Shown: positions 26,161 through 35,550, counted from the first letter of the stretch. The stretch is 64,000 bases of DNA from an uncultured Clostridia bacterium (GCA_934122085.1 CAKOVS010000005.1:84307-148306), one strand, 5' to 3'. Translations and numbers: made by a program. The notes: a model not told the origin generated them from the letters alone.

Positions 26161-27324
26161 ATGAGTAATGAAGAATTGCAAAATAAAATAATTGAAAATG
26201 TAAAAGATAAAATAGCAATATATGAATTAGAAAAAGAAAATAGAAATGATAAATTTAGTATGAAAAAATTCAGGAATGTGGCAGCTGTGGCAGTTTTAAC
26301 AATAGGATTATCAATAGGTACAGCATACGGTGCAAATATTATATATGAAAAGATTTGGAAAGAACCAACAAAAATCGTTGGAGGAGGCCAAACAGAAGAA
26401 ATTACAGAAGAATCAATTAAAGGAAATATAACAGAAGATGAAGCAAGAGAAATTGCTAAAAATAAATTAAATAAAATAGGAATTGATGGTGGAGAACTTT
26501 CTAAGACAAGAAATTATAAAGATAGTTATAGTGAAGGGATAGAATATATATTTACTACTGATGATGGAAAATGGGAAATAACAATAAATGGAATGAGTAA
26601 AGAATTTGAAAGTTTAAAATCATGTGAATATAATAAAAATTATGAAAAATATACAATGACAAGAGATGAAGCAATAGAAGTTGCAAAACAATATTATGAG
26701 CAATTTGGATATAAAGAAGGAGAATATGAATTTGCAGAAATAGTTAAATTATGGAATAGTAACCCAGATGAAGATAAGAGTGGATATTATAGTGCAAGAT
26801 TTTATAAAAAATATGGAGATTTATATAATAAATGTGAGGCTATTTGGATTGGCTTTTATGCCAAAGATCATAAATTAAGTGATTATAGTGTATCAAATGG
26901 AAAATATGACAATAATCCATTAGAAATAACAAAAGAACAAGCAATAGAATTAGCAATTGAAGCAGATAAAAAAGTAGAAGAAAGACCAATTATAGAAACA
27001 AAAGCAGAACAAAATATAAAAGCCATGAATGGAACTGCATATTCAAGATTAAAAGATACAGATGCATTTTATAAGCCTATGACGGAAGTTGATGTACCAA
27101 ATGAAGATATAGTATATTATAAAACAGAAGAAAGAGTTAGAAGAGTTTGGGTAGTTGGTTTAACATATGGAGATACAGAAAATACAGGTATTGTAAATAA
27201 AGTTGCAAGAGGACAATTTACATATTATGTTGATGCAACAACTGGCGAAATTATTGGTGGAAGTACTAGTGATGAAATTTATTGGGAAAATTTCCATTTT
27301 AATGAAAATAAAATAAATAGATAA
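26161..27324 (+). CDS. Membrane protein with PepSY-like repeats, probable anti-sigma factor
   Basis: ATG follows GTGAAAGG; 387 aa. Residues 1-38 are a charged cytoplasmic segment that could hold the sigma factor, 39-58 a membrane helix (NVAAVAVLTIGLSIGTAYGA), and the rest extracytoplasmic. Two stretches (TRDEAIEVAKQYYEQFGYK and TKEQAIELAIEADKKV) plus FTYYVDATTGEIIGG resemble PepSY/YpeB domains. Order and spacing after the sigma gene give the anti-sigma call; a direct sigma-binding motif is not recognisable. Confidence 0.7.
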   Translation: MSNEELQNKIIENVKDKIAIYELEKENRNDKFSMKKFRNVAAVAVLTIGLSIGTAYGANIIYEKIWKEPTKIVGGGQTEEITEESIKGNITEDEAREIAKNKLNKIGIDGGELSKTRNYKDSYSEGIEYIFTTDDGKWEITINGMSKEFESLKSCEYNKNYEKYTMTRDEAIEVAKQYYEQFGYKEGEYEFAEIVKLWNSNPDEDKSGYYSARFYKKYGDLYNKCEAIWIGFYAKDHKLSDYSVSNGKYDNNPLEITKEQAIELAIEADKKVEERPIIETKAEQNIKAMNGTAYSRLKDTDAFYKPMTEVDVPNEDIVYYKTEERVRRVWVVGLTYGDTENTGIVNKVARGQFTYYVDATTGEIIGGSTSDEIYWENFHFNENKINR

Positions 27325-27327
27325 AAT

Positions 27328-27373
27328 AAAAGCAGATAATTATTAAAAAACATTGATAATTATCTGCTTTTTT
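27328..27373 (+). terminator. Terminator of the sigma/anti-sigma operon
   Basis: AAAAGCAGATAATTAT pairs with ATAATTATCTGCTTTTTT. Confidence 0.85.
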
Positions 27374-27381
27374 GCTAATAT
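27353..27381 (+). promoter_or_regulatory. Promoter of the acetyltransferase gene, inside the preceding terminator
   Basis: TTGATA lies in the loop and stem of the terminator hairpin; after a 17-base spacer comes TAATAT. The 3' arm and T-tract form the spacer. Confidence 0.5.
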
Positions 27382-27411
27382 ATAGTAAATTGTAAAAGAG
27401 GAGGGCACAAT

Positions 27412-27972
27412 ATGAAATATTTCAAAAAATTAGTAGGAGAAAGAATATATCTATCACCAAGAAATAGTGAAGATGTAGAACAATTCACAGAATGGTTAAA
27501 TGATTTTAATACAACAGATTATATCGGAAGAAGCGGAGCAAGTGTAACATTAGATATGGAAAGAGAATACTTATCAAGACCAAATAAAGATAATGCTTCA
27601 TTTGTAATAGTAACATTAGAAGATGATAAAATGATAGGAACAATATCATTAGAACAAATAGATGACATAAATAGAAATGCGACATTGGGAATATTTATAG
27701 GAGATAAAGATTACAGAGATAGAGGATATGGAACAGAAGCAATAAGACTTATATTAGAATATGGATTTAGATATTTGAATCTACATAATATAAAATTAGA
27801 TTTAATGGAATTTAATGAAAGAGCATTAAAATGTTATAAAAAATGTGGATTTCAAGAAAATGGAAGAAGAAGAAAATGTAAGTTTATTAATGGAAAATAT
27901 TATGATAGTATAAGTATGGACATATTAGCTGAAGAATTTGGAGGAGATTTTATAAAAAATAAAAATATTTAA
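27412..27972 (+). CDS. GNAT N-acetyltransferase, RimJ/RimL type
   Basis: ATG follows GAGGAGGG; 186 aa. It would transfer an acetyl group from acetyl-CoA to an amine. The N-terminal GERIYLSPRNSEDVEQFTEWL and the acetyl-CoA loop DRGYGTEAIRLILEYGF (about 103-119), followed by NERALKCYKKCGFQENGR, are the RimJ/RimL signature. The substrate (ribosomal protein N-terminus, amino acid or drug) cannot be told. Confidence 0.9.
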   Translation: MKYFKKLVGERIYLSPRNSEDVEQFTEWLNDFNTTDYIGRSGASVTLDMEREYLSRPNKDNASFVIVTLEDDKMIGTISLEQIDDINRNATLGIFIGDKDYRDRGYGTEAIRLILEYGFRYLNLHNIKLDLMEFNERALKCYKKCGFQENGRRRKCKFINGKYYDSISMDILAEEFGGDFIKNKNI

Positions 27973-28038
27973 AAATATAGAAAATTATAAATACATATGA
28001 TATATTAAAAGAGAAATACCCAAATAAAGGAGGATAAA

Positions 28039-28731
28039 ATGGATTATAAAATTATAGGAGAAACAGTACCAGTAGTTGAAATGAAATTAAGAGTAGGAGA
28101 AACAGTATATACACAATCAGGGGGAATGGCATACCAATCAGATGGAATATCAATGGCAACAAATGCTCGTGGTGGAATAATGAAAAGTTTAGGAAGAATG
28201 TTTACAGGCGAATCAATATTTATGGCAAATTATACAGCACAAAAAGATGGAGCAATGGTAGCCTTTGCGTCAACAGTACCAGGAGGAATTATTGATTTAG
28301 ACTTAGCAACATTGCCAGGTGGAATGATGATTCAAAAAGGAGCATTTTTATGTGCTGAATCAAATGTAGAAACAAGTGTTGCATTTACAAAAAAATTCTC
28401 AGCTGGATTATTTGGAGGAGAAGGATTTGTACTTCAAAAAGCTACAGGAAATGGAAAAATCTTTTTGGAAGTTGATGGAGATATAATCCAAAAAGATTTA
28501 GCACCAGGAGAAATTATAAAAGTTAATACAGGAAATGTTGTTGCATTTGAGCCAAGTGTATCATATGGTATTGAGACAATAAGCGGATTAGGAAACATTT
28601 TCTTAGGAGGAGAAGGTTTATTCTTAACAAAATTAGTAGGACCAGGTAAAGTAATTTTACAATCTCAAAACTTTAAAGATTTTGCAGGAAGATTAATTCC
28701 ATATATGCCAAGAACAACAAATAATAATTAG
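28039..28731 (+). CDS. AIM24 / TIGR00266 family protein
   Basis: ATG follows AAAGGAGG; 230 aa. It is a single beta-rich domain of the AIM24 family, with the recurrent GE.VYTQSGGMAYQS start, RMFTGESIFMANYTA, and later GNGKIFLEVDGDIIQKDLAPGE and GLFLTKLVGPGKVILQS. The bacterial proteins are soluble, form a trimeric beta-prism-like fold, and have no settled function. It is a single-gene unit ended by a strong terminator. Confidence 0.88.
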   Translation: MDYKIIGETVPVVEMKLRVGETVYTQSGGMAYQSDGISMATNARGGIMKSLGRMFTGESIFMANYTAQKDGAMVAFASTVPGGIIDLDLATLPGGMMIQKGAFLCAESNVETSVAFTKKFSAGLFGGEGFVLQKATGNGKIFLEVDGDIIQKDLAPGEIIKVNTGNVVAFEPSVSYGIETISGLGNIFLGGEGLFLTKLVGPGKVILQSQNFKDFAGRLIPYMPRTTNNN

Positions 28732-28733
28732 AG

Positions 28734-28763
28734 AAAGAGTATCAACTTGATACTCTTTTTTAT
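28734..28763 (+). terminator. Terminator of the AIM24-family gene
   Basis: AAAGAGTATCAA pairs with TTGATACTCTTT, then a T-tract that runs straight into repeat copy 2. Confidence 0.88.
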
Positions 28764-28873
28764 ATAGTAGGAAAGTTCTCCTTGTAGGAGAACTTTCTGT
28801 ACTAGATAAATATGGCGAGTCTTAGATTTTCTTAAAATTTTCATTTGATAGAAAATCTTAGACTCGCTTTTTT
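28761..28873 (+). repeat. Dispersed two-hairpin element, copy 2 (full length)
   Basis: TATATAGTAGG, hairpin 1 (GAAAGTTCTCC-ttgta-GGAGAACTTTC), TGTACTAGATAAATATGGC, then hairpin 2 (GCGAGTCTTAGATTTTC ... GAAAATCTTAGACTCGC) and TTTTTT. The unit is flanked by CTTTTTTATATA on both sides. Its end overlaps the last codon of the reverse-strand M14 gene. Confidence 0.9.
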
Positions 28874-29808
28874 ATATAATTGAACCTAAAACTAAAATAC
28901 CCAAATTATCTAAATAGATTTTATCAAATTGTGAAAGAGGAAGAGGACTAGTACCAAGACCAACTTCAATAGTATATCCAGGTCTATTGTAATTTTGAAT
29001 AAACCAATCTTTATAACCAGCAAAACTAGAATTATAAGGAGTAGATTCTAAAGAATATCCACTAACATTAGCAAATTGAGTACCAATTTCAAAACTATAA
29101 GGAGGATTATAATTCTGAAATTGCCAATAAATTACTTCACCTTGAGAATGATAAGCAAGAATAAGTCTAAAATTATGTTGAAGAGTAAAATTATAAACTG
29201 CAAGTGATTCTGGTTCTGTAAGAGGACCATATCCAACGAAATCACGAGGAGCTGGACCGAGTAAAACCTTGCGAATATTTTATTGCACGTGCTTGTTGCC
29301 AACTAGCAGGAAATTGTAAGTTTAAATCCACACCTCTAATATTTGCTTTCCAACCATTAGGAAAAGGAATAGTAGCAAATCCATAAGCAATTTTAGAAGC
29401 TTGAGTATATGATGGCGAATTTTTAGGAAGAGCACCTGTAACCAAATCAACACCATCAGGATTAACCATAGGAACAAGATAAATGGTAGAAACATTAAAA
29501 AGCCAGCGAGCAGGATATCCAAAAATAGGTAAATTATTAGAATAGCAATAACAATAATCAGCTAAAAATTTCATTAAAACAATACTTGTAATCCATTCAT
29601 TTGCATGATATGAAGCGGAATAAAAAACTTCATTAGAGCCATTACCAATTTTTATAAAAGGAATTTCTTTTCCCATAATAGATTTTCCAATAGTACCCAC
29701 AGAAATAAAATTATATAAATTTGTTAATGTGTGCAAATCTTTAATAAAAACATTGTAACTATAATCAACATTTGTAGAAATAATAGAATCTTGTCTAAAA
29801 ACATTCAT
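28872..29808 (-). pseudogene. M14-family zinc carboxypeptidase, frameshifted
   Basis: The ATG at 29808 has GGAGG five bases upstream. The first frame encodes an M14 N-terminal half with the zinc motif SASYHANEWITS and continues to GFTR at about 29258, then hits a stop at 29242. Shifting by one base there restores PAPRDFVGYGPLTEPES, then AYHSQGEVIYWQ (third zinc ligand) and YTIEVGLGTSPLPL (catalytic Glu), ending at 28872. The restored protein is about 311 aa, similar to gamma-D-glutamyl-diaminopimelate peptidases acting on peptidoglycan stems. Everything else is intact, so this is either a fresh frameshift or a base error in the assembly. Confidence 0.8.
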
Positions 29809-29875
29809 AAAAACCTCCATAATATAAAATATTATGAAAAAAGATTTATAATAGTGCAAATTTTTATATTATCTA

Positions 29876-29904
29876 TTGCTATTTTTTTCTAAAAATAGTA
29901 AAAT
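29876..29904 (+). promoter_or_regulatory. Promoter of the der operon
   Basis: TTGCTA, 17-base spacer, TAAAAT. Confidence 0.55.
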
Positions 29905-29942
29905 ATAAGTGGCTAAAAATATAATAACAAGGAGGCAAAAAC

Positions 29943-31271
29943 GTGGCAAAACCAACAGTAGCAATAATAGGAAAACCAAATGTAGGAAAATCAACATTTT
30001 TCAATTATATAGTAGGAAGTAGAATATCAATTGTTGAAGATACACCAGGTGTTACAAGAGATAGAGTATATGCAGAAACAAACTGGAGAGGAAGAAACTT
30101 TACAGTAGTAGATACAGCTGGAATTGAACCAGAAAGTGACGACACAATAATATCACAAATGAGAGAACAAGCTAAAATAGCAATAGATATAGCAGATGTA
30201 ATACTATTTTTAACAGATGTAAAACAAGGAGTAACAGCAGCAGATCAAGAAATAGCAATTATGTTAAAAAAATCAAAAAAACCAGTAGTACTTGTATGTA
30301 ACAAAGCAGATAATATGAGTAGAGACAGAAATGAAATATATGAATTTTACAATTTAGGAATGGGAGAACCATATCCAGTATCTGCAGCAAATGCATTAGG
30401 AATTGGTGATGTTTTAGATGCACTATATGAAAATTTTCCAGAAAAAAGTGATGATGAAGATGATGATGGAAGAATAAAAGTAGCAGTTATAGGAAAGCCA
30501 AATGTAGGAAAATCATCATTAATAAACAAAATTCTAGGAGAAAATAGAACAATTGTAAGTAATATAGCAGGAACAACAAGAGATGCAATAGACACAGAAT
30601 ATGAAAATGAGTATGGAAAATATGTACTTATAGATACAGCTGGAATAAGAAGAAAAAGTAAAGTGTCTGAATCCATAGAAAAATTTAGTATAATGAGAAC
30701 ATTACTTGCAATTGAAAGAGCAGATGTATGTTTAATGATGATAGATGCAAATGAAGGAGTAACAGACCAAGATGCAAAAATTGCAGGTGAAGCACATGAG
30801 GCTGGAAAAGGAATAATAATTGTTGTAAACAAATGGGATGAATATGAGAAAGAAACAGGAACATTAGAAAAATACAAAAAAGACATATATGCAAAATTAT
30901 CATATTTATCTTATGCACCAGTAATCTTTATATCAGCAAAAACAGGACAAAGAGTTGACAAATTATTTAACATGATAAACAATGTTGCAGAACAAAATGC
31001 AATGAGAGTATCAACAGCAACATTAAATCAAGTAATAAATGAAGCAATTGCAATTGTACAACCACCAACAGATAAAGGAAAAAGATTAAAAATTCTTTAT
31101 GGTACACAAGTTAGTACAAAACCACCAACATTTGTAATATTTGTAAATAATAAAGAACTATTCCATTTTTCATATGAAAGATATTTAGTAAATCAGATTA
31201 GAAAAGAATTTGGATTAGATGGTACACCAGTGAGAATTATTGCAAGAGAAAAAGGTGAAAAGGAGGAATAA
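29943..31271 (+). CDS. der: Ribosome biogenesis GTPase Der (EngA)
   Basis: GTG start after AAGGAGG; 442 aa. It has two tandem GTPase domains that are used in 50S subunit assembly. G1 motifs are GKPNVGKSTFFN (first) and GKPNVGKSSLIN (second), with DTAG and NKAD/NKWD motifs in each, then a KH-like C-terminal domain ending RIIAREKGEKEE. plsY starts 2 bp after its stop, using AAAAGGAGG within der, so the der-plsY-gpsA order typical of Firmicutes is kept. Confidence 0.97.
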   Translation: MAKPTVAIIGKPNVGKSTFFNYIVGSRISIVEDTPGVTRDRVYAETNWRGRNFTVVDTAGIEPESDDTIISQMREQAKIAIDIADVILFLTDVKQGVTAADQEIAIMLKKSKKPVVLVCNKADNMSRDRNEIYEFYNLGMGEPYPVSAANALGIGDVLDALYENFPEKSDDEDDDGRIKVAVIGKPNVGKSSLINKILGENRTIVSNIAGTTRDAIDTEYENEYGKYVLIDTAGIRRKSKVSESIEKFSIMRTLLAIERADVCLMMIDANEGVTDQDAKIAGEAHEAGKGIIIVVNKWDEYEKETGTLEKYKKDIYAKLSYLSYAPVIFISAKTGQRVDKLFNMINNVAEQNAMRVSTATLNQVINEAIAIVQPPTDKGKRLKILYGTQVSTKPPTFVIFVNNKELFHFSYERYLVNQIRKEFGLDGTPVRIIAREKGEKEE

Positions 31272-31273
31272 AA

Positions 31274-31903
31274 ATGTCAGCATACATAATAGTAACACTA
31301 GTAGCGTATTTATTAGGAAGCATAAGTTTTTCAGTAATAATAAGCAAAAAAATGGCAGGATTTGATGTAAGAGAAAAAGGAAGTGGAAATGCAGGAGCAA
31401 CAAACATGTTGCGTTCTGTAGGAAAAAAAGGAGCAATATTTACATTAATTGGAGACTGTCTAAAAGGAGTTGTTGCAATATTATTTGCAATAATAGTAGG
31501 AAAAATAGCCAAAAATACAGATAAAGCTTTATTGGTACAACTTGCAGGAATAGCAGTTGTTTTAGGACATACATTTCCAATATTTTTTGGATTTAAAGGT
31601 GGAAAAGGTGTAGCAACATCTTTAGGAGTACTTTTAATGACAAATTGGCAAATAGGATTAATATGTTTAGTATTTGCACTAGTACTAATGGCACTAAGTA
31701 AAATGGTATCATTAGGATCTGTAGGTGCAGCAATACTTTTCCCTGTATTAGTATTATTCATACATACAAACTTTACAGTAAGTGAAGGAAGTAGTTATTT
31801 AATATATAGTATAATACTTGCAGTTATAGTAGCATTTAACCATAGAAGCAACATCAAAAGAATATTAAATGGAACTGAAAATAAATTAAGTTTCAAGAAA
31901 TAA
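31274..31903 (+). CDS. plsY: Glycerol-3-phosphate acyltransferase PlsY
   Basis: ATG follows AAAAGGAGG; 209 aa, multi-pass membrane enzyme. It moves acyl groups from acyl-phosphate to glycerol-3-phosphate, the first step of phospholipid synthesis. Conserved loops are GSGNAGATNMLR (active-site Ser/Gly/Asn), GHTFPIFFGFKGGKGVAT and the C-terminal NHRSNIKRILNGTE. The following gpsA supplies its glycerol-3-phosphate. Confidence 0.96.
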   Translation: MSAYIIVTLVAYLLGSISFSVIISKKMAGFDVREKGSGNAGATNMLRSVGKKGAIFTLIGDCLKGVVAILFAIIVGKIAKNTDKALLVQLAGIAVVLGHTFPIFFGFKGGKGVATSLGVLLMTNWQIGLICLVFALVLMALSKMVSLGSVGAAILFPVLVLFIHTNFTVSEGSSYLIYSIILAVIVAFNHRSNIKRILNGTENKLSFKK

Positions 31904-31913
31904 TGCAAAAGAA

Positions 31914-31957
31914 AGGAGAAAATGCTAGAATTTTTATTCTAGCATTTATTAATAAAA
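31914..31957 (+). promoter_or_regulatory. Structured translation start of gpsA: SD, hairpin, then start codon
   Basis: AGGAG (31914-31918) is 40 bases before the ATG at 31958, but AATGCTAGAA (31921-31930) and TTCTAGCATT (31937-31946) form a perfect 10-bp stem between them. Looping out the stem leaves about 13 bases between SD and ATG. The same SD can also serve a six-codon reading frame (ATG 31922 to TAG 31942). No other SD precedes gpsA. Confidence 0.6.
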
Positions 31958-32944
31958 ATGAAAAATATAGCAATAATAGGAAGTGGAAGCTGGGGAGTTG
32001 CTTTAGCAATACACTTAGCAAAATTAGGTAACAAAGTTAAAATTTGGTCATTTTCAGAAGAAGAAAGAGACATAATAAATAATGAAAAAAGATGCAAATT
32101 TTTACCAAATGTAGTATTACCAGAAGGAATAGAATGTAGTACATCATATGAAGAAGTAATAAATGGTTCAGACTTTATAATACATGTAACACCATCAAAA
32201 TTTACAAGAAATACAGTAAAACAATATAAACAATATGTAACAAATCAACCAATAGTAATATGTTCAAAAGGATTTGAAGAAGCAACATTAATGACATTAG
32301 ATGAAGTAATACAAGAAGAAATACCAAATGCCAAAATAGCAGTTTTATCAGGACCAAGCCATGCAGAAGAAGTATCAATAGCAATTCCAACAGTATTAGT
32401 ATTAGCTTCAAAATATGATGCAGTATTAAAACTAGTTCAAGACACATTTATGTCTGATAAAATGAGAATTTATACATCAAGAGATGTAAAAGGTGTTGAA
32501 CTTGGAGGAGCATTAAAAAATATTATAGCATTTTGTTCAGGTGTTGCAGCAGGAATAGGTTTAGGAGACAATACATTTGCAGCATTAATAACAAGAGGGT
32601 TAGCAGAATTATCAAGACTTGGAGTTGAATTAGGAGGACAAAAAGAAACTTTATATGGACTAAGTGGACTTGGAGATCTAATTGTAACATGTTTAAGTGA
32701 ACATAGTAGAAACAGAAAAGCAGGAAAATTAATAGGACAAGGAAAAACATTAGAAGAAACAAAAAAAGAAGTTGGAATGACAATAGAAAGTATAGACAAT
32801 ATTTTAGTTGCACATGAATTAGGAAAAATTCATAATATAGAAATGCCAATAGTAGAAGCAGTTTATGGAATTTTGTATAATGGATTAAAACCAGAAGAAG
32901 CAGTAAATATGTTAATGAATAGAGCAAGAAAAAACGAAGACTAA
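31958..32944 (+). CDS. gpsA: Glycerol-3-phosphate dehydrogenase [NAD(P)+]
   Basis: 328 aa. It reduces dihydroxyacetone phosphate to glycerol-3-phosphate for lipid synthesis. The start is fixed by the Rossmann motif IAIIGSGSWGVALAIHLA immediately after Met. Further motifs: VLSGPSHAEEVS, the catalytic Lys in GVELGGALKNIIAF, and GLSGLGDLIVTC. Start-site architecture is unusual (see the 31914 entry). Confidence 0.96.
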   Translation: MKNIAIIGSGSWGVALAIHLAKLGNKVKIWSFSEEERDIINNEKRCKFLPNVVLPEGIECSTSYEEVINGSDFIIHVTPSKFTRNTVKQYKQYVTNQPIVICSKGFEEATLMTLDEVIQEEIPNAKIAVLSGPSHAEEVSIAIPTVLVLASKYDAVLKLVQDTFMSDKMRIYTSRDVKGVELGGALKNIIAFCSGVAAGIGLGDNTFAALITRGLAELSRLGVELGGQKETLYGLSGLGDLIVTCLSEHSRNRKAGKLIGQGKTLEETKKEVGMTIESIDNILVAHELGKIHNIEMPIVEAVYGILYNGLKPEEAVNMLMNRARKNED

Positions 32945-33017
32945 ATATAAAAAAAGTGTCAATAATATTTAATATATATTGAAATATGGCATAAAGCCAA
33001 AGAAAGGATGATGTGTT

Positions 33018-33545
33018 ATGGGATTTTTTGATACATTAGGAAAAAAAGCAACTGAAGCTTATAATGTAACAACAAAAAAGACAGGTGAACTTGCAAAAGA
33101 AGCAAAATTAAGAATGAAAATTAATGAAAACAAATCAAATATCAATGATTTGTATAAAGAGATTGGAAAAAAAGTTTATGAAAAACATGTAAGACAAGAA
33201 AATATAGATATAAAAGCAGATTTAGAAGAAGAATGTGCAAAAATAGATATATTATCAAGTGAAATAGAATCATGTTTAACATCAATATTAGAATTAAAAG
33301 ATAAAAAACAATGTATAAAATGTCATGCAGAAATCGATGAAAATGCAGTATTTTGTCCAAAATGTGGTGAAAAACAACCTGAAATCGAAGTTAAAGAAGC
33401 AGAAGTTGTTACAGAAGATTTAGAAAATTCAGATGTAAAGCCAGAAAATGAGACAGAAGCAGAAATTGTAGAAGAAAAAGTATCTGGAGAAGATAATACA
33501 GAAAGAGAAAAAACAAGTGAAGAAAGTAATTCAGATCAACAATAA
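33018..33545 (+). CDS. Zinc-ribbon protein with coiled-coil N-terminus
   Basis: ATG follows GAAAGGATG; 175 aa. Residues 1-100 are helical and charged, starting [30 protein letters not shown]. Residues about 96-118 form a zinc ribbon ([19 protein letters not shown]). The last 55 residues are Glu-rich and probably disordered. There is no membrane segment. Proteins of this layout are common in Clostridia without assigned function. It lies between gpsA and dtd, all on one strand. Confidence 0.75.
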   Translation: MGFFDTLGKKATEAYNVTTKKTGELAKEAKLRMKINENKSNINDLYKEIGKKVYEKHVRQENIDIKADLEEECAKIDILSSEIESCLTSILELKDKKQCIKCHAEIDENAVFCPKCGEKQPEIEVKEAEVVTEDLENSDVKPENETEAEIVEEKVSGEDNTEREKTSEESNSDQQ

Positions 33546-33571
33546 ATATAGCAAATGAAAGGAATAGCAAA

Positions 33572-34009
33572 ATGAAACTAGTAGTTCAAAGAGTCAAAAA
33601 AGCAGAAGTAAAAGTAGATGGAAACATAATTGGAAAAATAGATAAAGGCTTTTTAGTACTAATAGGAATAAAAGTAGGAGATACAAAAGAACAAGCAGAT
33701 TATTTAGTTAAAAAATTGTGCAATTTAAGAGTATTTTCAGATGAAAATGATAAAATGAATTTAAGCATAAAAGATGTAAAAGGAAAATTGCTAATAGTAT
33801 CTCAATTTACTTTATATGGAGATTGTTCTCAAGGAAATAGGCCATCATTTATTGAGGCTGCGAGACCAGAAGAAGCAAATCCACTATATGAATATTTTTG
33901 TAATCAATGTGAATTAAACAATATAGAAGTACAAAAAGGAATATTTGGAGCAGATATGAAAGTAGAACTAATCAATGATGGACCAGTTACAATTATAATA
34001 GAAAAATAA
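33572..34009 (+). CDS. dtd: D-aminoacyl-tRNA deacylase
   Basis: ATG follows GAAAGGA; 145 aa, family length. It removes D-amino acids and glycine wrongly attached to tRNA. Motifs: [17 protein letters not shown] at the start, [17 protein letters not shown] (active-site SQFTLYG) and the cross-subunit GxP-like [11 protein letters not shown] at the end. Confidence 0.96.
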   Translation: MKLVVQRVKKAEVKVDGNIIGKIDKGFLVLIGIKVGDTKEQADYLVKKLCNLRVFSDENDKMNLSIKDVKGKLLIVSQFTLYGDCSQGNRPSFIEAARPEEANPLYEYFCNQCELNNIEVQKGIFGADMKVELINDGPVTIIIEK

Positions 34010-34028
34010 TTTTAAAGGAGGTCTTTCT

Positions 34029-35105
34029 ATGGAAAGAAAAGTTAAAGTTGTTCAATATGGTGTAGGCAAAATGAGTTTATACACAATGAGATATGTGTAT
34101 GAAAAAGGTGGAGAAATAGTAGGAGCAATTGATATAAATCCAAAAGTAATAGGAAAAGATATAGGCGAAATATTAGGAACAGAAAATAAAGGTGTAAAAG
34201 TTGTTAGTGCAGAAGATGCAAGAAAAGTGCTAGAAGAAACAAGACCTGATATAGTAATAGTAACAACAATGAGCTTAATAAAAGACTTAGAAAATCCATT
34301 AATGTTATGTGCAGAATTAGGATTAAATGCAATAACAACATGTGAAGAAGCATTTTATCCAGAAAATTCAAATCCAACATTAACAAAGAAAATTGATGAA
34401 CTTGCAAAGAAAAATAATTGTACAATAACAGGAAGTGGATATCAAGATATTTATTGGGGACAATTAATTTCATCAATAGCAGGATCAACTCAAAAAATAA
34501 CAAAAATAAAAGGAAGCTCAAGCTATAATGTAGAAGAATATGGAATAGCATTAGCAAAGGCACATGGAGCTGGGCTTACATTAGAAGACTTTGACAAAGA
34601 AGTAGCATCTGTTGATAGAATATCAGATGAAGAAAGACAAAAAATAGTTGAAAGTGGAGATTATTTGCCATCATATATGTGGAATGTAAATGGTTGGTTA
34701 TGTGAAAAATTAGGATTAACAGTAAAATCACAAAGACAAAAATGTGTACCACAAACATATAAAGAAGATTTATACTCATCAACATTAGGAATGACGGTAA
34801 AAGCAGGAGATGCAACAGGAATGAGTGCTGTTGTTACAACAGAAACAGAAGAAGGAATTACAATTGAAAGTGAATGTATAGGAAAAGTGTATGCACCAGA
34901 TGAATATGACAAAAATGAATGGACAATTTATGGTGAGCCAGAAACAACAATAGTTGTTGCAAAGCCAGCAACAGTAGAACTTACATGTGCATCAATTGTA
35001 AATAGAATTCCAGATGTTATAAATTCAAAGCCGGGATATGTTCCAACATGTGAATTTGGAGAGTTGAATTTTAAAATAAAACCATTAAATGAATATGTAA
35101 AATAA
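34029..35105 (+). CDS. 2,4-diaminopentanoate dehydrogenase-like oxidoreductase
   Basis: ATG follows AAAGGAGG; 358 aa. Residues 1-130 are an NAD(P)-binding dihydrodipicolinate-reductase-like fold (VVQYGVGKMSLYTMRYV). The C-terminal domain carries GSGYQDIYWGQL and KAHGAGLTLEDFDKE. Length and these motifs fit the 2,4-diaminopentanoate dehydrogenase family of amino-acid-fermenting Clostridia, which deaminates 2,4-diaminopentanoate in ornithine or lysine degradation. The rest of that pathway is not adjacent, so substrate assignment is uncertain. Confidence 0.78.
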   Translation: MERKVKVVQYGVGKMSLYTMRYVYEKGGEIVGAIDINPKVIGKDIGEILGTENKGVKVVSAEDARKVLEETRPDIVIVTTMSLIKDLENPLMLCAELGLNAITTCEEAFYPENSNPTLTKKIDELAKKNNCTITGSGYQDIYWGQLISSIAGSTQKITKIKGSSSYNVEEYGIALAKAHGAGLTLEDFDKEVASVDRISDEERQKIVESGDYLPSYMWNVNGWLCEKLGLTVKSQRQKCVPQTYKEDLYSSTLGMTVKAGDATGMSAVVTTETEEGITIESECIGKVYAPDEYDKNEWTIYGEPETTIVVAKPATVELTCASIVNRIPDVINSKPGYVPTCEFGELNFKIKPLNEYVK

Positions 35106-35128
35106 TTTCCTAAAAATTGTAAAAATGG

Positions 35129-35157
35129 TTGACAACAAGACAGAAATATGATATAAT
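35129..35157 (+). promoter_or_regulatory. Consensus promoter of the foreign gene at 35230
   Basis: TTGACA, 17-base spacer, TATAAT: an exact consensus match, one of the strongest-looking promoters in the window. Confidence 0.85.
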
Positions 35158-35229
35158 ATAAGACGTTTGAGTCAAAAGCTTGAATAAGTACGAAAATAAC
35201 TCATTAAGTAATTACTGGAGGAAAGAAAA

Positions 35230-35541
35230 ATGAATGAAAGCAAAAAGGTTTTGGTATTTTTGGATGCAGAGGATTTGGCACGGATTGTGGCTGTAGTAAA
35301 ATGGGGAGCTGTTTTTGCACGGGTAAAGAAAAACGGCGACTTGAAATTTTTCAGAGAAGATGCAATCACGGCCAATGGTTCGGCAGATGGAAGAGAAGCA
35401 GGCAATGCTCGCTTGGGAACCATCATTAATGCTGGTGAAAATGTTCAGGTAAATGTCCTGAATAAAAAATCTGGCGAATTTGTGCCGATTGATGCCAAGG
35501 CTGAAGACGGTTTGCTTGATCTTCGTAAGTTGATTGAGTAA
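35230..35541 (+). CDS. Small acquired GC-richer gene, unknown function
   Basis: ATG follows GGAGGAAAG; 103 aa, soluble. It starts MNESKKVLVFLDAEDLARIV and includes VFARVKKNGDLKFFRED and NAGENVQVNVLNKKSGEF. It looks like a small alpha/beta domain; no family is recognised. Base composition (GCC, CGG, CTG, GGC codons) is clearly richer in GC than its neighbours, which suggests transfer, yet it has a perfect host-type promoter and a strong terminator and so is probably highly expressed. Confidence 0.7.
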   Translation: MNESKKVLVFLDAEDLARIVAVVKWGAVFARVKKNGDLKFFREDAITANGSADGREAGNARLGTIINAGENVQVNVLNKKSGEFVPIDAKAEDGLLDLRKLIE

Positions 35542-35550
35542 TGTTCATAA

